A DNA stretch of 64,000 bases. It comes from Mycobacterium scrofulaceum. GTDB taxonomy: Bacteria > Actinomycetota > Actinomycetes > Mycobacteriales > Mycobacteriaceae. A program made the position numbers and the translations under genes. Below the pieces are notes generated by a model that was given only the letters and a program-made list of their open reading frames with translations, was not told where the DNA came from and did no database searches. Below, piece by piece: positions 43,265-52,755 of the stretch. Location: the NCBI RefSeq assembly GCF_001667885.1, contig NZ_LZJW01000147.1, positions 91,144-155,143 of the forward strand, given 5' to 3'. Positions within the stretch are counted from its first letter, which is position 1, and every line of letters starts with the position of its first letter.

Positions 43265-43870
43265 ATGGAAAGCAAGAGACGGACCCAGGAAGAGCGCTCC
43301 GCGGCGACCCGCGACGCGCTGATCGCGGCTGCCCGCAAGCTCTGGGGTTCGCGCGGCTACGCGGAGGTGGGTACGCCGGAGATCGCGGCCACCGCGGGGG
43401 TGACGCGCGGCGCGATGTACCACCAATTCGCCGACAAGGCGGCCTTGTTTCGCGAGGTCGTCGAGGCCGTGGAGCAGGACGTGATGGCCCGAATGGGCAC
43501 CTTGGTGGCCGAGTCGGGCGCGACGACGCCGGCGGACGCGATCCGCGCCGCGGTCGACGCCTGGCTCGAGGTTTCCGGTGATCCGGAAGTGCGGCAGCTG
43601 ATGCTGCTGGACGCCCCGAGTGTGCTGGGCTGGGCGGGTTTTCGCGACGTCGCCCAGCGGTACAGCCTGGGCATGACCGAACAGTTGCTCACCGAGGCCA
43701 TTCGGGCCGGGCAGTTTCCCAAGCAGCCGGTGCGTCCGTTGGCGCACGTGCTGATCGGCGCGCTCGACGAGGCGGCCATGCTGATCGCCACGGCGGAGGA
43801 TCCGAAACGCATGCGTAGGGAGACCCGGCAGGTGTTACACATGCTCATCGACGGGATGCTGAACAGCTAG
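43265..43870 (+). CDS. TetR family transcriptional regulator
   Basis: A 201-residue regulator: HTH TRDALIAAARKLWGSRGYAE then PEIAATAGVTRGAMYHQFADK, followed by a helical ligand-binding domain. The ATG at 43265 lies only 15 bp from the palindrome and has no ribosome site, so its mRNA may be leaderless. It is divergent from the alpha/beta hydrolase gene. Its stop codon directly abuts that of the convergent mmpL gene, with no intervening base. Confidence 0.9.
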   Translation: MESKRRTQEERSAATRDALIAAARKLWGSRGYAEVGTPEIAATAGVTRGAMYHQFADKAALFREVVEAVEQDVMARMGTLVAESGATTPADAIRAAVDAWLEVSGDPEVRQLMLLDAPSVLGWAGFRDVAQRYSLGMTEQLLTEAIRAGQFPKQPVRPLAHVLIGALDEAAMLIATAEDPKRMRRETRQVLHMLIDGMLNS

Positions 43871-46800
43871 TCACGCGGTTCGCCGATGCGGCCACCAGCT
43901 CCGTTCCCGCAGCAGGATTGCGATGGCGGGGACGGTGAGAGTTCGCACGACGAAAGTGTCCAGCAGGAGCCCGCAGCCGATGATGAACCCGGCCTGGATC
44001 ATCATGTCGAGCGATCCGAGCATGAGTCCGAACATGCTGGTGGCGAAGATCAGGCCCGCCGAGGTGATCACGGAGCCGGTACTGGTCACGGTGCGCAGGA
44101 CGCCTAGACGCATGTTCTTGGTGGATTCCTCGCGTAAGCGGGAGATCACCAGCATGTTGTAATCGGCGCCGACCGCGATCAACAGGATTAAGGCCAGCAG
44201 CGGTACGGGCCAGGCGATGGGGTGGCCGAATCCGTATTGGAATACCAACACTCCCAGGCCTAGTGCGCCGAAGTAGTTCAGCACCACGGTGCCCAGTAGG
44301 TAGAGGGGGGCGACCACGGCACGCAGCAGCAGCATCAAGACCACGCCGACGATCATCAGGGTAGCGGTGGCCAGGCGAATGAAGTCCGCGGACAGCAGGT
44401 GCTGCAGGTCGGAATTGACCGCGGTAAAGCCGGCCATGGAAACGTCTGCGTGGTCCAGCGAGGTGTTGGGCCGGGCGGCGTTGGCCGTATCGATGATGCG
44501 GTGGTTGAGGGCCACCGCATCGGCGGAGTACGGATCGAAGGACGATGTGATCGCGAGGCGGGCGGTGCGCCCGTCCGCGGAAATGAAATGCCGTGCCAGG
44601 TCGCCGAATTGGCGGTCCTCAAACGCGGATTGGGGCAGGTAGAAGCCAGACGCGGAGTCCGATCCCGACGCGGCGCGCGCGGAGTTCTGCAGCTGAGTCG
44701 CGATTTGGCTCATGCCGCCGAGAAGTCGAATGTTGTTGTCGGCCAGAGTGTGTACTCCGGTGGCCAACGCCTGGGCGCCCGATGCGAGTCGGGTGATGCC
44801 GTCTTGCAGTCGGCGGACGTTTCCGACGAGGTCCGCGGGATCGCCGGTCGCGCCGAGTGCCTGCTGCAGGGTGGTCACGGCGCGCTGGATGCCGGTGAGT
44901 GCGCCGGTGAGGGTGCCGGTCTGACTGTAGTGGTCACCGAGATCGCCGACCTGGTCGAAGAATCCGCCGTCGCGCAGCGTGACGAGTACCTGAGTCTCAT
45001 CGCGCAGTTGCGCGCATTGCGGCGTGGTGGCGCACCAGGCGGATGTGTTCAGGTTGTCGACCAGGGGTCCGATCGCGGCGATGGCGGTCGCGGCTTGCTG
45101 GGCGAGGGGACGCAGTTCCGGGCCGGTGTGGACGGCCTGATCCAGTACGGGCCCGGTTGCGTTGAGCTGCTCCAACAGCGGTCGGGCGTTCTGCAGCTGT
45201 CGCCCTCCGTTCTGGCTCAACAGATCCGTCAGCGGCGTAAGTGCACGACGTACGGTGGTGTCGAGTTTCCCCAGGCCGGCCGCGAGCTGGTCGGCACCGT
45301 CGGTGAGTCTGGCCAGGTCGTCTTTGTGTGCTTCGCCGTCGGCGACGGCCCTCGCCATCTTGTCGCCGACTTGTCCGTTCTGCCAAGATAATTGCGCTTG
45401 GTCAAGTCGATTTCCAGTCGGGCGGGTGACACCGGCGACCCGAGTGACCCCGGGGAGTTGGGCGACGCGCGAAGCCAATGCGTCGAGATCGGCCAGCGTT
45501 CTCGCGGTGCGCATGTCGGTGCTTGATTGCACGAGCAGGAACTCTTTGATGACGGTGTCTTTGGGAAAGTGCCGGTCCAACAGTGCATAGCCCTCATTGC
45601 TGGCGGTACTGGCGGGTTGCCCTTTGCGGTCGTCGTAGCTGATCGACATGGTGACGGCGATGAGTCCGAGGGCAAGCAGCGCCGCCAGGCTGGCGGCCAG
45701 TAGCGACACCGGCCGTCGCACCACCAAGACGGCGACCCGATTCCAGTAACGACGCGATAGGTCGGCGCGGGGCTCGGCGATGCCGCGTTTGGCCGCGAGT
45801 GCCAACAGCGGGGGCAGCAGCGTCACGGTGGCCAGGAACCCGATCAGCACGGCGATGCCACAGGCCGGGCCGACGCCCTGGAAGGCACTCAGCCGAGCGA
45901 ACACCATGGACGCCAACGCCAAAGCGACCGTGGCCGCTGAGGCGAAAATGACGCGCCCAATGCTGCCGCAGGCGTGGACGATCGCCTCCTCCGGTGCACT
46001 GCCGGACCGCCGTTGCTCGTGATAGCGGCTGATCAGGAACACGCTGTAGTCGGTGCCGGCGCCAAGGAGAACCGCGGTCATGAAAGCGATGCTGAATTGC
46101 GAGACGGGAAAGCCAAATTCGCCGAGCGCCGACAAGACGCCACGGCCGACGGCCACGCTCGCGCCGATCACCAGTAGGGGCAATAGGGCCGTGCCCACAG
46201 ACCGATAGACCAGCAGCAGAATGAGCGCGATGAGTGCGGCGGTCGCGATCGAGATGATGAGCAACTCGTGCTCGCCGGAGCCGACCTGATCACGGAAGGT
46301 CGCCGCCGGGCCGGTGACGTTGGCGACGGTCGAGGACCCCGCGAACGCGGACGACACGTGTGCGCGCACGGCATCAACCGATTCGGCGGACGCCGGATCA
46401 CCGAGCGTGCCCGCGATGCCGACCGGCAAGAACCATGCCTTGCCGTCCGCGCTCACCGCCTGCGCCCGGGCACTCGGGTCGGCCAGCATGTCCTGCACCA
46501 GCAGGACATGCGATTTGTCGGCGCGCAAGGCTGCCACAAGCCGGTCGTAGTGTTGCCGGGCGGAAGGGGCAAGTCCCGCAGGGTCTTCCATCGCGACGAC
46601 GATCGAGGTCTTTGCGCCTCGCTCGTCGAACGCCGCCGCCATGTGGTCAAGCGCTTGAAACGACGCCACGTCGGGGGGCAGGATCTGCACCGATTGCTGA
46701 CGCACGACCGTCTCCAGCTGGGGGAAGACCATCGCAAGGATCGCCGCCACGCCAATCCACGCGCCGATCGCCAAAGTCGGGCGCCGCGCGGCGAATTCAC

Positions 46801-46885
46801 CCAGAGCGGCGAGGCGCGCGCTGTACTCGCCGGTGCGATCGCACGCCGTGCGGCCACGACGCCTGCTTGCGACGGACGCGGTCAC
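43871..46885 (-). CDS. mmpL: MmpL family RND transporter, second copy
   Basis: A 1004-residue MmpL protein. It has the two helical bundles with LGAGTDYSVFLISRYHE and AVGADYNMLVISRLREE (paired Asp-Tyr proton-relay residues), a first periplasmic loop, and a long helical second loop with Leu/Ala/Gln repeats between about 470 and 700. The GTG at 46885 is the best start: GGGGGTG lies nine bases upstream and the N-terminus then reads VTASVASRRRGRTACDRTGEY before the first helix. Upstream in-frame codons belong to the TetR gene's antisense strand. It is divergent from a TetR gene with two operators between. No mmpS gene is present. It probably exports a lipid. Confidence 0.9.
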   Translation of the reverse strand: MTASVASRRRGRTACDRTGEYSARLAALGEFAARRPTLAIGAWIGVAAILAMVFPQLETVVRQQSVQILPPDVASFQALDHMAAAFDERGAKTSIVVAMEDPAGLAPSARQHYDRLVAALRADKSHVLLVQDMLADPSARAQAVSADGKAWFLPVGIAGTLGDPASAESVDAVRAHVSSAFAGSSTVANVTGPAATFRDQVGSGEHELLIISIATAALIALILLLVYRSVGTALLPLLVIGASVAVGRGVLSALGEFGFPVSQFSIAFMTAVLLGAGTDYSVFLISRYHEQRRSGSAPEEAIVHACGSIGRVIFASAATVALALASMVFARLSAFQGVGPACGIAVLIGFLATVTLLPPLLALAAKRGIAEPRADLSRRYWNRVAVLVVRRPVSLLAASLAALLALGLIAVTMSISYDDRKGQPASTASNEGYALLDRHFPKDTVIKEFLLVQSSTDMRTARTLADLDALASRVAQLPGVTRVAGVTRPTGNRLDQAQLSWQNGQVGDKMARAVADGEAHKDDLARLTDGADQLAAGLGKLDTTVRRALTPLTDLLSQNGGRQLQNARPLLEQLNATGPVLDQAVHTGPELRPLAQQAATAIAAIGPLVDNLNTSAWCATTPQCAQLRDETQVLVTLRDGGFFDQVGDLGDHYSQTGTLTGALTGIQRAVTTLQQALGATGDPADLVGNVRRLQDGITRLASGAQALATGVHTLADNNIRLLGGMSQIATQLQNSARAASGSDSASGFYLPQSAFEDRQFGDLARHFISADGRTARLAITSSFDPYSADAVALNHRIIDTANAARPNTSLDHADVSMAGFTAVNSDLQHLLSADFIRLATATLMIVGVVLMLLLRAVVAPLYLLGTVVLNYFGALGLGVLVFQYGFGHPIAWPVPLLALILLIAVGADYNMLVISRLREESTKNMRLGVLRTVTSTGSVITSAGLIFATSMFGLMLGSLDMMIQAGFIIGCGLLLDTFVVRTLTVPAIAILLRERSWWPHRRTA

Positions 46886-47001
46886 CGGAGCACCCCCAGC
46901 GACGACGATCTCCCGCGGGGGCGAACGACGTCGTCCTGCCCGCGGCAGTGCACACCGATCGCCGAAAAGTCCCCCCGTACCACGAGCCCCCCTTACGAGC
47001 G

Positions 47002-47049
47002 TTTGGTGAAGACATTCACCAAAGCTACCTTGGTGAGATGCTTCACCAA
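47002..47049. promoter_or_regulatory. Two TetR operators between mmpL and its regulator
   Basis: TTTGGTGAA-GACA-TTCACCAAA (47002-47023) and TTGGTGA-GATGCT-TCACCAA (47030-47049) share the half-site TTGGTGA. The second lies 49 bp from the TetR start, the first about 115 bp from the mmpL start. The double site suggests cooperative repression of both genes. Confidence 0.72.
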
Positions 47050-47098
47050 AGGTCTCGCAAGCGCAACCCCGCGGCGTCAAGTGAGAGGAGTCGGCTAA

Positions 47099-47791
47099 AT
47101 GGCAGTGCACCGCGGCCTCACCGCCGAGCAACGTCGCGAGCAGCGCCGCGGACAACTCATCGAGGCCGCCTTCGACACCATCGCCGAGCACGGGGTGACC
47201 AACCTGCGCGTTCGAGCCATCAGCGCGCGAGCACGACTCAACGATCGCTACTTCTACGAAAGCTTCAAGGACTGTCACGAGCTGCTGATCGCGACGTTCG
47301 AAGCCCAGTTCAACCGCGCATTGACCGGGATCATGGCTACGGTCGCGGAGTCGCCACCCGAAGTCAGACCGCGCGTGCGGGCCGTCATCGAGTTCGCGTT
47401 CGCCTTCATCGACGAGGATCCGCGGCGGCCGAGGCTCCTGATCGAGCTGCAAACGGCCGAAGCGCTCGCGGGCCGACGGCTCGAGGTGATCGACGTCCTG
47501 ACGGGTGTCATGGTCGGGCAGGTAAGGGCACTGCTCGGTGAGGCGGCCGGGAGCGAAGACAACGTGAGGCTGACGGCGTTGACGGTGGTGGGCGGGCTCC
47601 TCGAGTTGACCACCCAGTGGTATCGGCAGCAGATCGATGTGAGTCAACCGCAGCTCATCGAGTTCATGACGGCCCTCGTCGTGACCACGACCGACATCGC
47701 GGGCGCGCTCGATCGTCAAATCACACCCGTAGTGGCGAAGCGCGCACGAAGGGTCGTCAGTCGTTCCAAACCTAGGCGACGCCCGCGATGA
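47099..47791 (+). CDS. TetR family transcriptional regulator of mmpL
   Basis: A 230-residue regulator. The HTH is RRGQLIEAAFDTIAEHGVTN then VRAISARARLNDRYFYESFKD, a variant with NDRYFYESF in the recognition helix. The C-terminal tail is basic (ARRVVSRSKPRRRPR), which may add DNA contacts. AGAGGAG precedes the ATG. It is divergent from the second mmpL gene, with two operators in the shared 213-bp region, so it most likely represses that exporter until its ligand, perhaps the exported lipid, is present. Confidence 0.9.
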   Translation: MAVHRGLTAEQRREQRRGQLIEAAFDTIAEHGVTNLRVRAISARARLNDRYFYESFKDCHELLIATFEAQFNRALTGIMATVAESPPEVRPRVRAVIEFAFAFIDEDPRRPRLLIELQTAEALAGRRLEVIDVLTGVMVGQVRALLGEAAGSEDNVRLTALTVVGGLLELTTQWYRQQIDVSQPQLIEFMTALVVTTTDIAGALDRQITPVVAKRARRVVSRSKPRRRPR

Positions 47792-47855
47792 CGCCCTGGA
47801 TGAGCCCGGTCGAGGTGCTCGGCGCTGCCGACGGCCGGCCTGGAGATTGCCGGTC

Positions 47856-48803
47856 TCAGCGATGGTTTCGGGTGAAGAACTGCCAGATGGTGTCGGTGGC
47901 GTCCAGGGCCGCCGATGGCGCGGGGATGCCCGCCAGCTTCTCGGCGAGGGGGCTCGGCTCGCCGCCCGGCCATTGATGGCCGGCGCCCGCCACCGAGATC
48001 AACTCGACGGTCCGCCCGTCGGGGCAGCCGGCGACCTGGGTGGTCACATCCCCCGCGGTGCTCGAGTTCGGTGGTCCGCACGCGTCGATGGCGCGCCACG
48101 TGGCGTTGACGGACTCCGCCGACGGTCCGTCCACGCGGGCAGTCCCGTTGAACGAGAACGCCTTTCCGGGCCCGCCGTTGTAAGGCACGCGGTCGTCGGC
48201 CGTGCCGTGGATTTGCAGCACCGACGCCCGGTGGGCCTGAGAGCAGTCGGTGAGCAGCGTGCCCGCCACTGGAGCGATCGCGGCGAAGACATCGGACTGG
48301 CAGCCAAGCCGGAGCGCCATCATGGCCCCGTTCGACATGCCGGTGACATAGACGCGCGCGCGATCGATCGGCATCTGTTGCTCGATGGCACCGACCATGG
48401 CCGTGATGAACCCGACGTCGTCGGCGCCGACGCGCTGCGGTTCACCGCAGCAGGTGCCGGCGTTCCAGGCGCGGTTGAGGCCGTCGGGGTAGACGACCAG
48501 AAACCGTCCACTTTCCGCCTCGGCGTCCCAATGGTAGGCGCGCTCGGCCTGCTCTCCGTTGCCGAAACCCCCGTGCAGCATCACCACCAGCGGGGCAGCG
48601 TCGGTCAAGCCTTGCGGGCGGTAGAGGTGAAACGTTCGGCTGACGCCGCCCGATTCGATGCTCTGAGTGGACTGCCCGACCGGGATCGACTGCGAGCCGG
48701 GCGTTCCCAACGCATGCCCGCCACCGCCCAGGCACCCGCCGAGCACGATGACCAGGAGGGCGAGCAGGCACAAGCCGGCGGCCCGTAAGCGGCGCGATCG
48801 CAT
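47856..48803 (-). CDS. lpqC: LpqC-type lipoprotein esterase (PHB depolymerase family)
   Basis: A 315-residue exported hydrolase. The N-terminus RSRRLRAAGLCLLALLVIVL ends in the lipobox LGGC with Cys24 as the lipidation site. The alpha/beta-hydrolase parts are VVMLHGGFGNG, the nucleophile Ser157 in VTGMSNGAMMA, an Asp in IHGTADDRVPY and the catalytic His in AGAGHQWPGG. This matches mycobacterial LpqC and feruloyl-esterase/PHB-depolymerase-like enzymes. It would act at the outer face of the cell membrane on esters. It is divergent from a MarR gene; a palindrome between them is its likely control site. Confidence 0.85.
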   Translation of the reverse strand: MRSRRLRAAGLCLLALLVIVLGGCLGGGGHALGTPGSQSIPVGQSTQSIESGGVSRTFHLYRPQGLTDAAPLVVMLHGGFGNGEQAERAYHWDAEAESGRFLVVYPDGLNRAWNAGTCCGEPQRVGADDVGFITAMVGAIEQQMPIDRARVYVTGMSNGAMMALRLGCQSDVFAAIAPVAGTLLTDCSQAHRASVLQIHGTADDRVPYNGGPGKAFSFNGTARVDGPSAESVNATWRAIDACGPPNSSTAGDVTTQVAGCPDGRTVELISVAGAGHQWPGGEPSPLAEKLAGIPAPSAALDATDTIWQFFTRNHR

Positions 48804-48832
48804 GCCGCCATCGTGGCAGCCGATACGGATTT

Positions 48833-48849
48833 TGACAAGTAACTTGTCA
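48833..48849. promoter_or_regulatory. Palindrome between lpqC and MarR genes, probable operator
   Basis: TGACAAG-TAA-CTTGTCA is a perfect 17-base palindrome, 30 bp from the lpqC start and 29 bp from the MarR start. The size is normal for a MarR dimer site. Confidence 0.62.
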
Positions 48850-48877
48850 TTCTTCCGCCGGCTGGCACACTGTCCCC

Positions 48878-49336
48878 ATGCGCCGCCCTCCCGTCCCCGA
48901 CTGGCAGCCCACCGTGCCCGCGCTGGTCAACCTGGTGGCCGCATCCGGGGCGCCGCGACTGCGGGCGGCGTTCGCCGCCGCGGGCCTCGACGGCATCCGG
49001 CCCGCGCAAGCGGTGGCGCTCGTCCCACTGGCGGCCGGCGGGCTGCACGCATCGGATCTGGCCGATCGACTCCAGGTAAGCCGGCAGGCGGTGGCCCAGG
49101 CGGTCGCCGCGCTGGAGCGCCATGGCTACGTCACCCGTGCCCCCCACCCCGCCGACGCGCGGGCGCGGATCATCGAACTGACCACCTGCGGCCGTCACGC
49201 GCTACGCGTAATGCGTTCCAACGCGGTCGATTTGGAGGCGCGGTGGGAACGCGTGCTGGGCCGGGAGCGTCTGGCCGAGCTGCGCGCGACGCTGCAGATG
49301 CTGCTCGCCGACGGGGGCGGGGCCGACGGGGATTGA
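48878..49336 (+). CDS. MarR family transcriptional regulator
   Basis: A 152-residue winged-helix regulator. The HTH and wing are LHASDLADRLQVSRQAVAQAVAALERHGYVTRAPHP and DARARIIELTTCGRHA (given here as separate short stretches: recognition helix SRQAVAQAVAALERHGY, wing DARARIIELT). It lies divergent from lpqC, with a palindrome centred midway. Autoregulation and repression of lpqC are the simplest model. No ligand can be inferred. Confidence 0.87.
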   Translation: MRRPPVPDWQPTVPALVNLVAASGAPRLRAAFAAAGLDGIRPAQAVALVPLAAGGLHASDLADRLQVSRQAVAQAVAALERHGYVTRAPHPADARARIIELTTCGRHALRVMRSNAVDLEARWERVLGRERLAELRATLQMLLADGGGADGD

Positions 49337-49412
49337 CACCCGCCGGAAGTTGCCATGTCGTGACCGCCGCTGACGGCCTAGGCTCGATCCGAGACAGTGA
49401 ACAGGAGTCACC

Positions 49413-49682
49413 GTGCCCATCTTCATGGTCGAGCGCAACTTTGCCGAGGAACTGGAACCCGGCCTCGAGGCCATCGACGGCATCAACCGGATCAACGACC
49501 AGGAAGGTGTTCGCTGGATGTACTCGTTCCTGTCGGCGGACAAACGAAAGACCTACTGCCTGTATGAGGCGCCATCGCCGGAGGCCATCAGGTCCGCGGC
49601 CGCGCGTGCCGGACTGCCCGCCGACGCCGTCGTCGAAGTGAAGGACCGTCTGATGCCGGACGGGGCCCTGTCCGACATCTGA
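49413..49682 (+). CDS. DUF4242 family small protein
   Basis: An 89-residue protein matching DUF4242, a small ferredoxin-like fold annotated in some cases as nickel-binding: MPIFMVERNFAEELEPG, VRWMYSFLSADKRKTYCLYE and the terminal VVEVKDRLMPD. No enzymatic residue stands out. It is separated from the MarR gene by 76 bp and converges on the LuxR gene, five bases from its stop. CAGGAG lies eight bases before the GTG start. Confidence 0.78.
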   Translation: MPIFMVERNFAEELEPGLEAIDGINRINDQEGVRWMYSFLSADKRKTYCLYEAPSPEAIRSAAARAGLPADAVVEVKDRLMPDGALSDI

Positions 49683-49687
49683 GCGCG

Positions 49688-52597
49688 CTAACCGAGGAGT
49701 TCGTGATCGGCGGCATACATCGCTGCCTGCGTACGGTTCGCGGCGCCCGTTTTGATCAGGATGTTGCGCACATGGTTGGCCGCGGTGTTGGTGCTGATGA
49801 AAAGGCGTTCGCCGATCGCGCGATTGCTCAGCCCCTCGGCGAGCAGCCGAAGTACCTCCACCTCCCGTTCGGTCAGCCCATCGGGGCCCAGGGAACCGGT
49901 GGTCAGCACCTTATCGGCCAAGTCGACGACCCTGGTCTGGCCGATCGCATCGGCGATTAGGCGCGCCTCCTCCGCCAGGGACCGGGCGTCCTCGGCGCGA
50001 CCGCACGATGCGGCGAACAACGCGTGCCGGGCCAGCGTCTCGCTGATATGGACCACCGAGCCCATCCGGCGGTCCATCTCGATGGCCGCGGCGAAGTGCC
50101 GCTCGGCCGCGGCGCTGTCCCCGCAGAGCGCCGCGATGCGGGCCAGGTATCGGTCCGCACTGCCGAACAGCGCGACGAATTGCCCCGCCACCAAATTCTT
50201 TCCGGCATAACGCGAGACGAAGGGGCGCAACGCGTGGACCGCTTCGCGGTGGGAAAGCTCCAACGCCGCCTCGACCATGAACACCAGCTCCATCGGCCAC
50301 TGCGCATCCTCGAGGCGGTCGCTCAGGTTGCGGTTGAGCAGCTGGTGGAGAGCACGGGTCATCCCGCGTTCGCATTTGAGCTCGGTGTAGAGGGCGAGCA
50401 GCCCGGGCACCCAGCGGCCCGTGAACGTCTCACTGCCGTCGATGAATTCGCCGAACCTCTTCAAGTCGCCGGTCTCGCGGCGGATCATGAACATCTGGAC
50501 CCCGTTGGATCCCTCGGTGTCGTCGGCGCCGAACAAATCCCCTGTGCGCAAGGCGATGTCGGCCCAGCGTTCGGCGCCGGCGAAGTCACCGCGCAGGTAG
50601 GCCAGTGCCTCCTCGATGCACGCGCCGACGAAGCCGAAGGCGGGTTGGCCGCAGGTTTGGGCCGCTCGCCGCATGTCTGCGGTCGCGGCGGCCAGGCCGT
50701 CGGGGCGGCCGGCCAGGTAGCTGACCATGGCGTGGAAGTGCGACGCCGCGCCCAGTGATTCGTAGTCGCGACGCGACATCGACATCCGCGAAACCTCGGC
50801 CGCACGCTGCGCTTGGATTTCGCTCATCTCCGGGGTAAGGCCCTGCCACAGGCTGGTTTTCAACGTGTGCAGGAGCACCGCGGCGTCGTCGATGGCCCGC
50901 GCGCGCTCGATCGCGTCGGCGCCGACCTCGCGGGCGCGCGCCGCCTCGCCGGCGAAGGCCAGTGCCCGGCCGAAGCTGCCGAGCGCTTGGACGTAGCGGG
51001 GGTCCTCGGCCTGCAATCCGCAGGATTCCAGGGCGGACGCCAGCAAGTCGGCGGCCTTCGAATTCGATTGGCCGGGGCGCCAATTGGCCTCCTCGTAGCC
51101 GACGGCCGCCTCCAGCCGCATCAGGGGGTCGTCCATCGCGCCGATGCGTTCGTAGATGGTCCGCGCCCGCGCGAACGAGCCCCCGCGCACGTGGTTGGCG
51201 GCCGCGTCGAGGTGCAGCCCGGCCCGGTCGGCGAGGTTCAGCTCGGGAAGCGACGCCGCCCGCTCGAACCACTTCGCCGCGTCCTCGTAGGCCAGGCTCT
51301 GTTCGGCCATCCGGGCGGCCTGCCGCGCGTACCGCAACGCCTGCTCGTGGTAGCCGAGCACGTGCGCGACCAGAAAGTGGTTGGCCAGGCGCGGCACGAG
51401 CGACGGGTCGGCACGTCCCTCGAGCGCTTCGGCGGCGCGCGCGTGCATGATTCGCAGCCGCGAGGCGGCCATCCCGCCGAGCACCGATTCACGGGTCAGG
51501 GCGTGCACGAACGCGAATTCACCGTCGGAGTCGTGGACCGCGCGGACCAGGCCGACGGCCTCGGCGGAATCGATCGCCGCCAGGGTCGCGCCGACCTCCG
51601 TCTCGCGCGTCGCGATGAGCGCCGGCAGATCGAACGTCTGGCCTAGAACCGCGGCCTGCTCGATGACCGCCCGCACTGCGGTGCCCAGCCCGGCGAGGCG
51701 GCGGGCGATGGCGTCCCCGATCGACGCGGGCACGGTCTGCTGCGTGCTCAAAGTGGCCAGGCCGCCTCGGATTTCGAGGTCGTTGACCAGTTCCGTGAGG
51801 AAGAACGGGTTGCCACCGGTCCGCTCCCGCAGCAGGGCGGCGGCCGTGCGCGCCGACGCCGGCGCCAGCTGCTGGGTTCGGGCCACGAACTCGGCGATCG
51901 CCTCGGTGTCCAGGCCTGCCAGGTCCAGGCGCCGCACCCCGTCGAACCGGTGCAGCTCGGCCAGCCGGGTGGCCAGGTCGTCGGATCGGTCGGGCTCCGT
52001 CGTGCGGAACGTGACCACCACCAGGACCCGGGCATCGGCGCAGCCGATCAGCACGTGCTCGAGCAGCGCGAGGGTGGGGAGCTGTGCCCAGTGCAGGTCG
52101 TCGAGGATCAACGCCACCGGCCGGTCCGCCGCCAAACGGCGCAGGAATTTGGTCAACGCGTCGAAGAGAGCCTGGCGCGCCGACCCGACGTCCGGCGCCG
52201 GGACGTCGTCGGACAAGTGCCGGCCCACGTGCGGCGACAGCCGCCGCAGCTGCGCGCCGACCTCGCCCAATGGTGCTGCCATCGAACCGGGGGGACCGGC
52301 GATGAGCAGCCGGTCGAGCGCTTCGGCGAAGGGCGAGTAGGGCAGGTCCTCGTCGGCGGTCGAACTGCCCACCAGCACCGCGACCCCGTGGTCGAACAGC
52401 GTCCCGGCCACCTCCGCGGCGAGGCGCGTCTTACCGGCACCGGGCTCGCCGCCGATGAAGACCGCCTGGCGGTTGCCCGCCTCGACCCGCTCCCAGGCCT
52501 GCTCGAACACCGCGAGTTCCGCGTCGCGGCCCACGAGCGGCCCGCGGCGACGAGCGATGAGTTCGGCCGGGAGCGGGGGCGGCACCCACTGCGCCAT
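49688..52597 (-). CDS. Large ATP-binding LuxR-family (LAL) transcriptional regulator
   Basis: A 969-residue regulator. The N-terminal AAA/NTPase domain has the P-loop GEPGAGKT (50-57) and the Walker B-like VALILDDLHWAQ near 150. A long helical TPR-like middle follows, and a C-terminal LuxR HTH: LTEREVEVLRLLAEGLSNRA and the recognition region STNTAANHVRNILIKTGAAN. LAL proteins are MalT-like activators that bind ATP and an inducer. It is divergent from a BBE-type flavoprotein gene with a perfect inverted repeat between, so the flavoprotein is the likely target. Confidence 0.87.
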   Translation of the reverse strand: MAQWVPPPLPAELIARRRGPLVGRDAELAVFEQAWERVEAGNRQAVFIGGEPGAGKTRLAAEVAGTLFDHGVAVLVGSSTADEDLPYSPFAEALDRLLIAGPPGSMAAPLGEVGAQLRRLSPHVGRHLSDDVPAPDVGSARQALFDALTKFLRRLAADRPVALILDDLHWAQLPTLALLEHVLIGCADARVLVVVTFRTTEPDRSDDLATRLAELHRFDGVRRLDLAGLDTEAIAEFVARTQQLAPASARTAAALLRERTGGNPFFLTELVNDLEIRGGLATLSTQQTVPASIGDAIARRLAGLGTAVRAVIEQAAVLGQTFDLPALIATRETEVGATLAAIDSAEAVGLVRAVHDSDGEFAFVHALTRESVLGGMAASRLRIMHARAAEALEGRADPSLVPRLANHFLVAHVLGYHEQALRYARQAARMAEQSLAYEDAAKWFERAASLPELNLADRAGLHLDAAANHVRGGSFARARTIYERIGAMDDPLMRLEAAVGYEEANWRPGQSNSKAADLLASALESCGLQAEDPRYVQALGSFGRALAFAGEAARAREVGADAIERARAIDDAAVLLHTLKTSLWQGLTPEMSEIQAQRAAEVSRMSMSRRDYESLGAASHFHAMVSYLAGRPDGLAAATADMRRAAQTCGQPAFGFVGACIEEALAYLRGDFAGAERWADIALRTGDLFGADDTEGSNGVQMFMIRRETGDLKRFGEFIDGSETFTGRWVPGLLALYTELKCERGMTRALHQLLNRNLSDRLEDAQWPMELVFMVEAALELSHREAVHALRPFVSRYAGKNLVAGQFVALFGSADRYLARIAALCGDSAAAERHFAAAIEMDRRMGSVVHISETLARHALFAASCGRAEDARSLAEEARLIADAIGQTRVVDLADKVLTTGSLGPDGLTEREVEVLRLLAEGLSNRAIGERLFISTNTAANHVRNILIKTGAANRTQAAMYAADHELLG

Positions 52598-52630
52598 GCA
52601 AACACGGTAACCGCGGCGGAGTGGGTGGGT

Positions 52631-52652
52631 CGATAGTCAGATGTGACTATCG
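52631..52652. promoter_or_regulatory. Perfect inverted repeat between LAL regulator and flavoprotein genes
   Basis: CGATAGTCA-GATG-TGACTATCG has nine-base arms, lies 34 bp upstream of the LuxR gene's start and about 105 bp upstream of the flavoprotein's. It probably serves as the regulator's binding site. Confidence 0.6.
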
Positions 52653-52755
52653 TGGAGTGCCTCGGAAATGCTCGGTTGTGGTCATGACGCGCGGCTCACG
52701 GGCCTCGTAGCGTCGCAGCATCAACACCCGCGAGCAAACAAGGGAGGTGTGGGCG

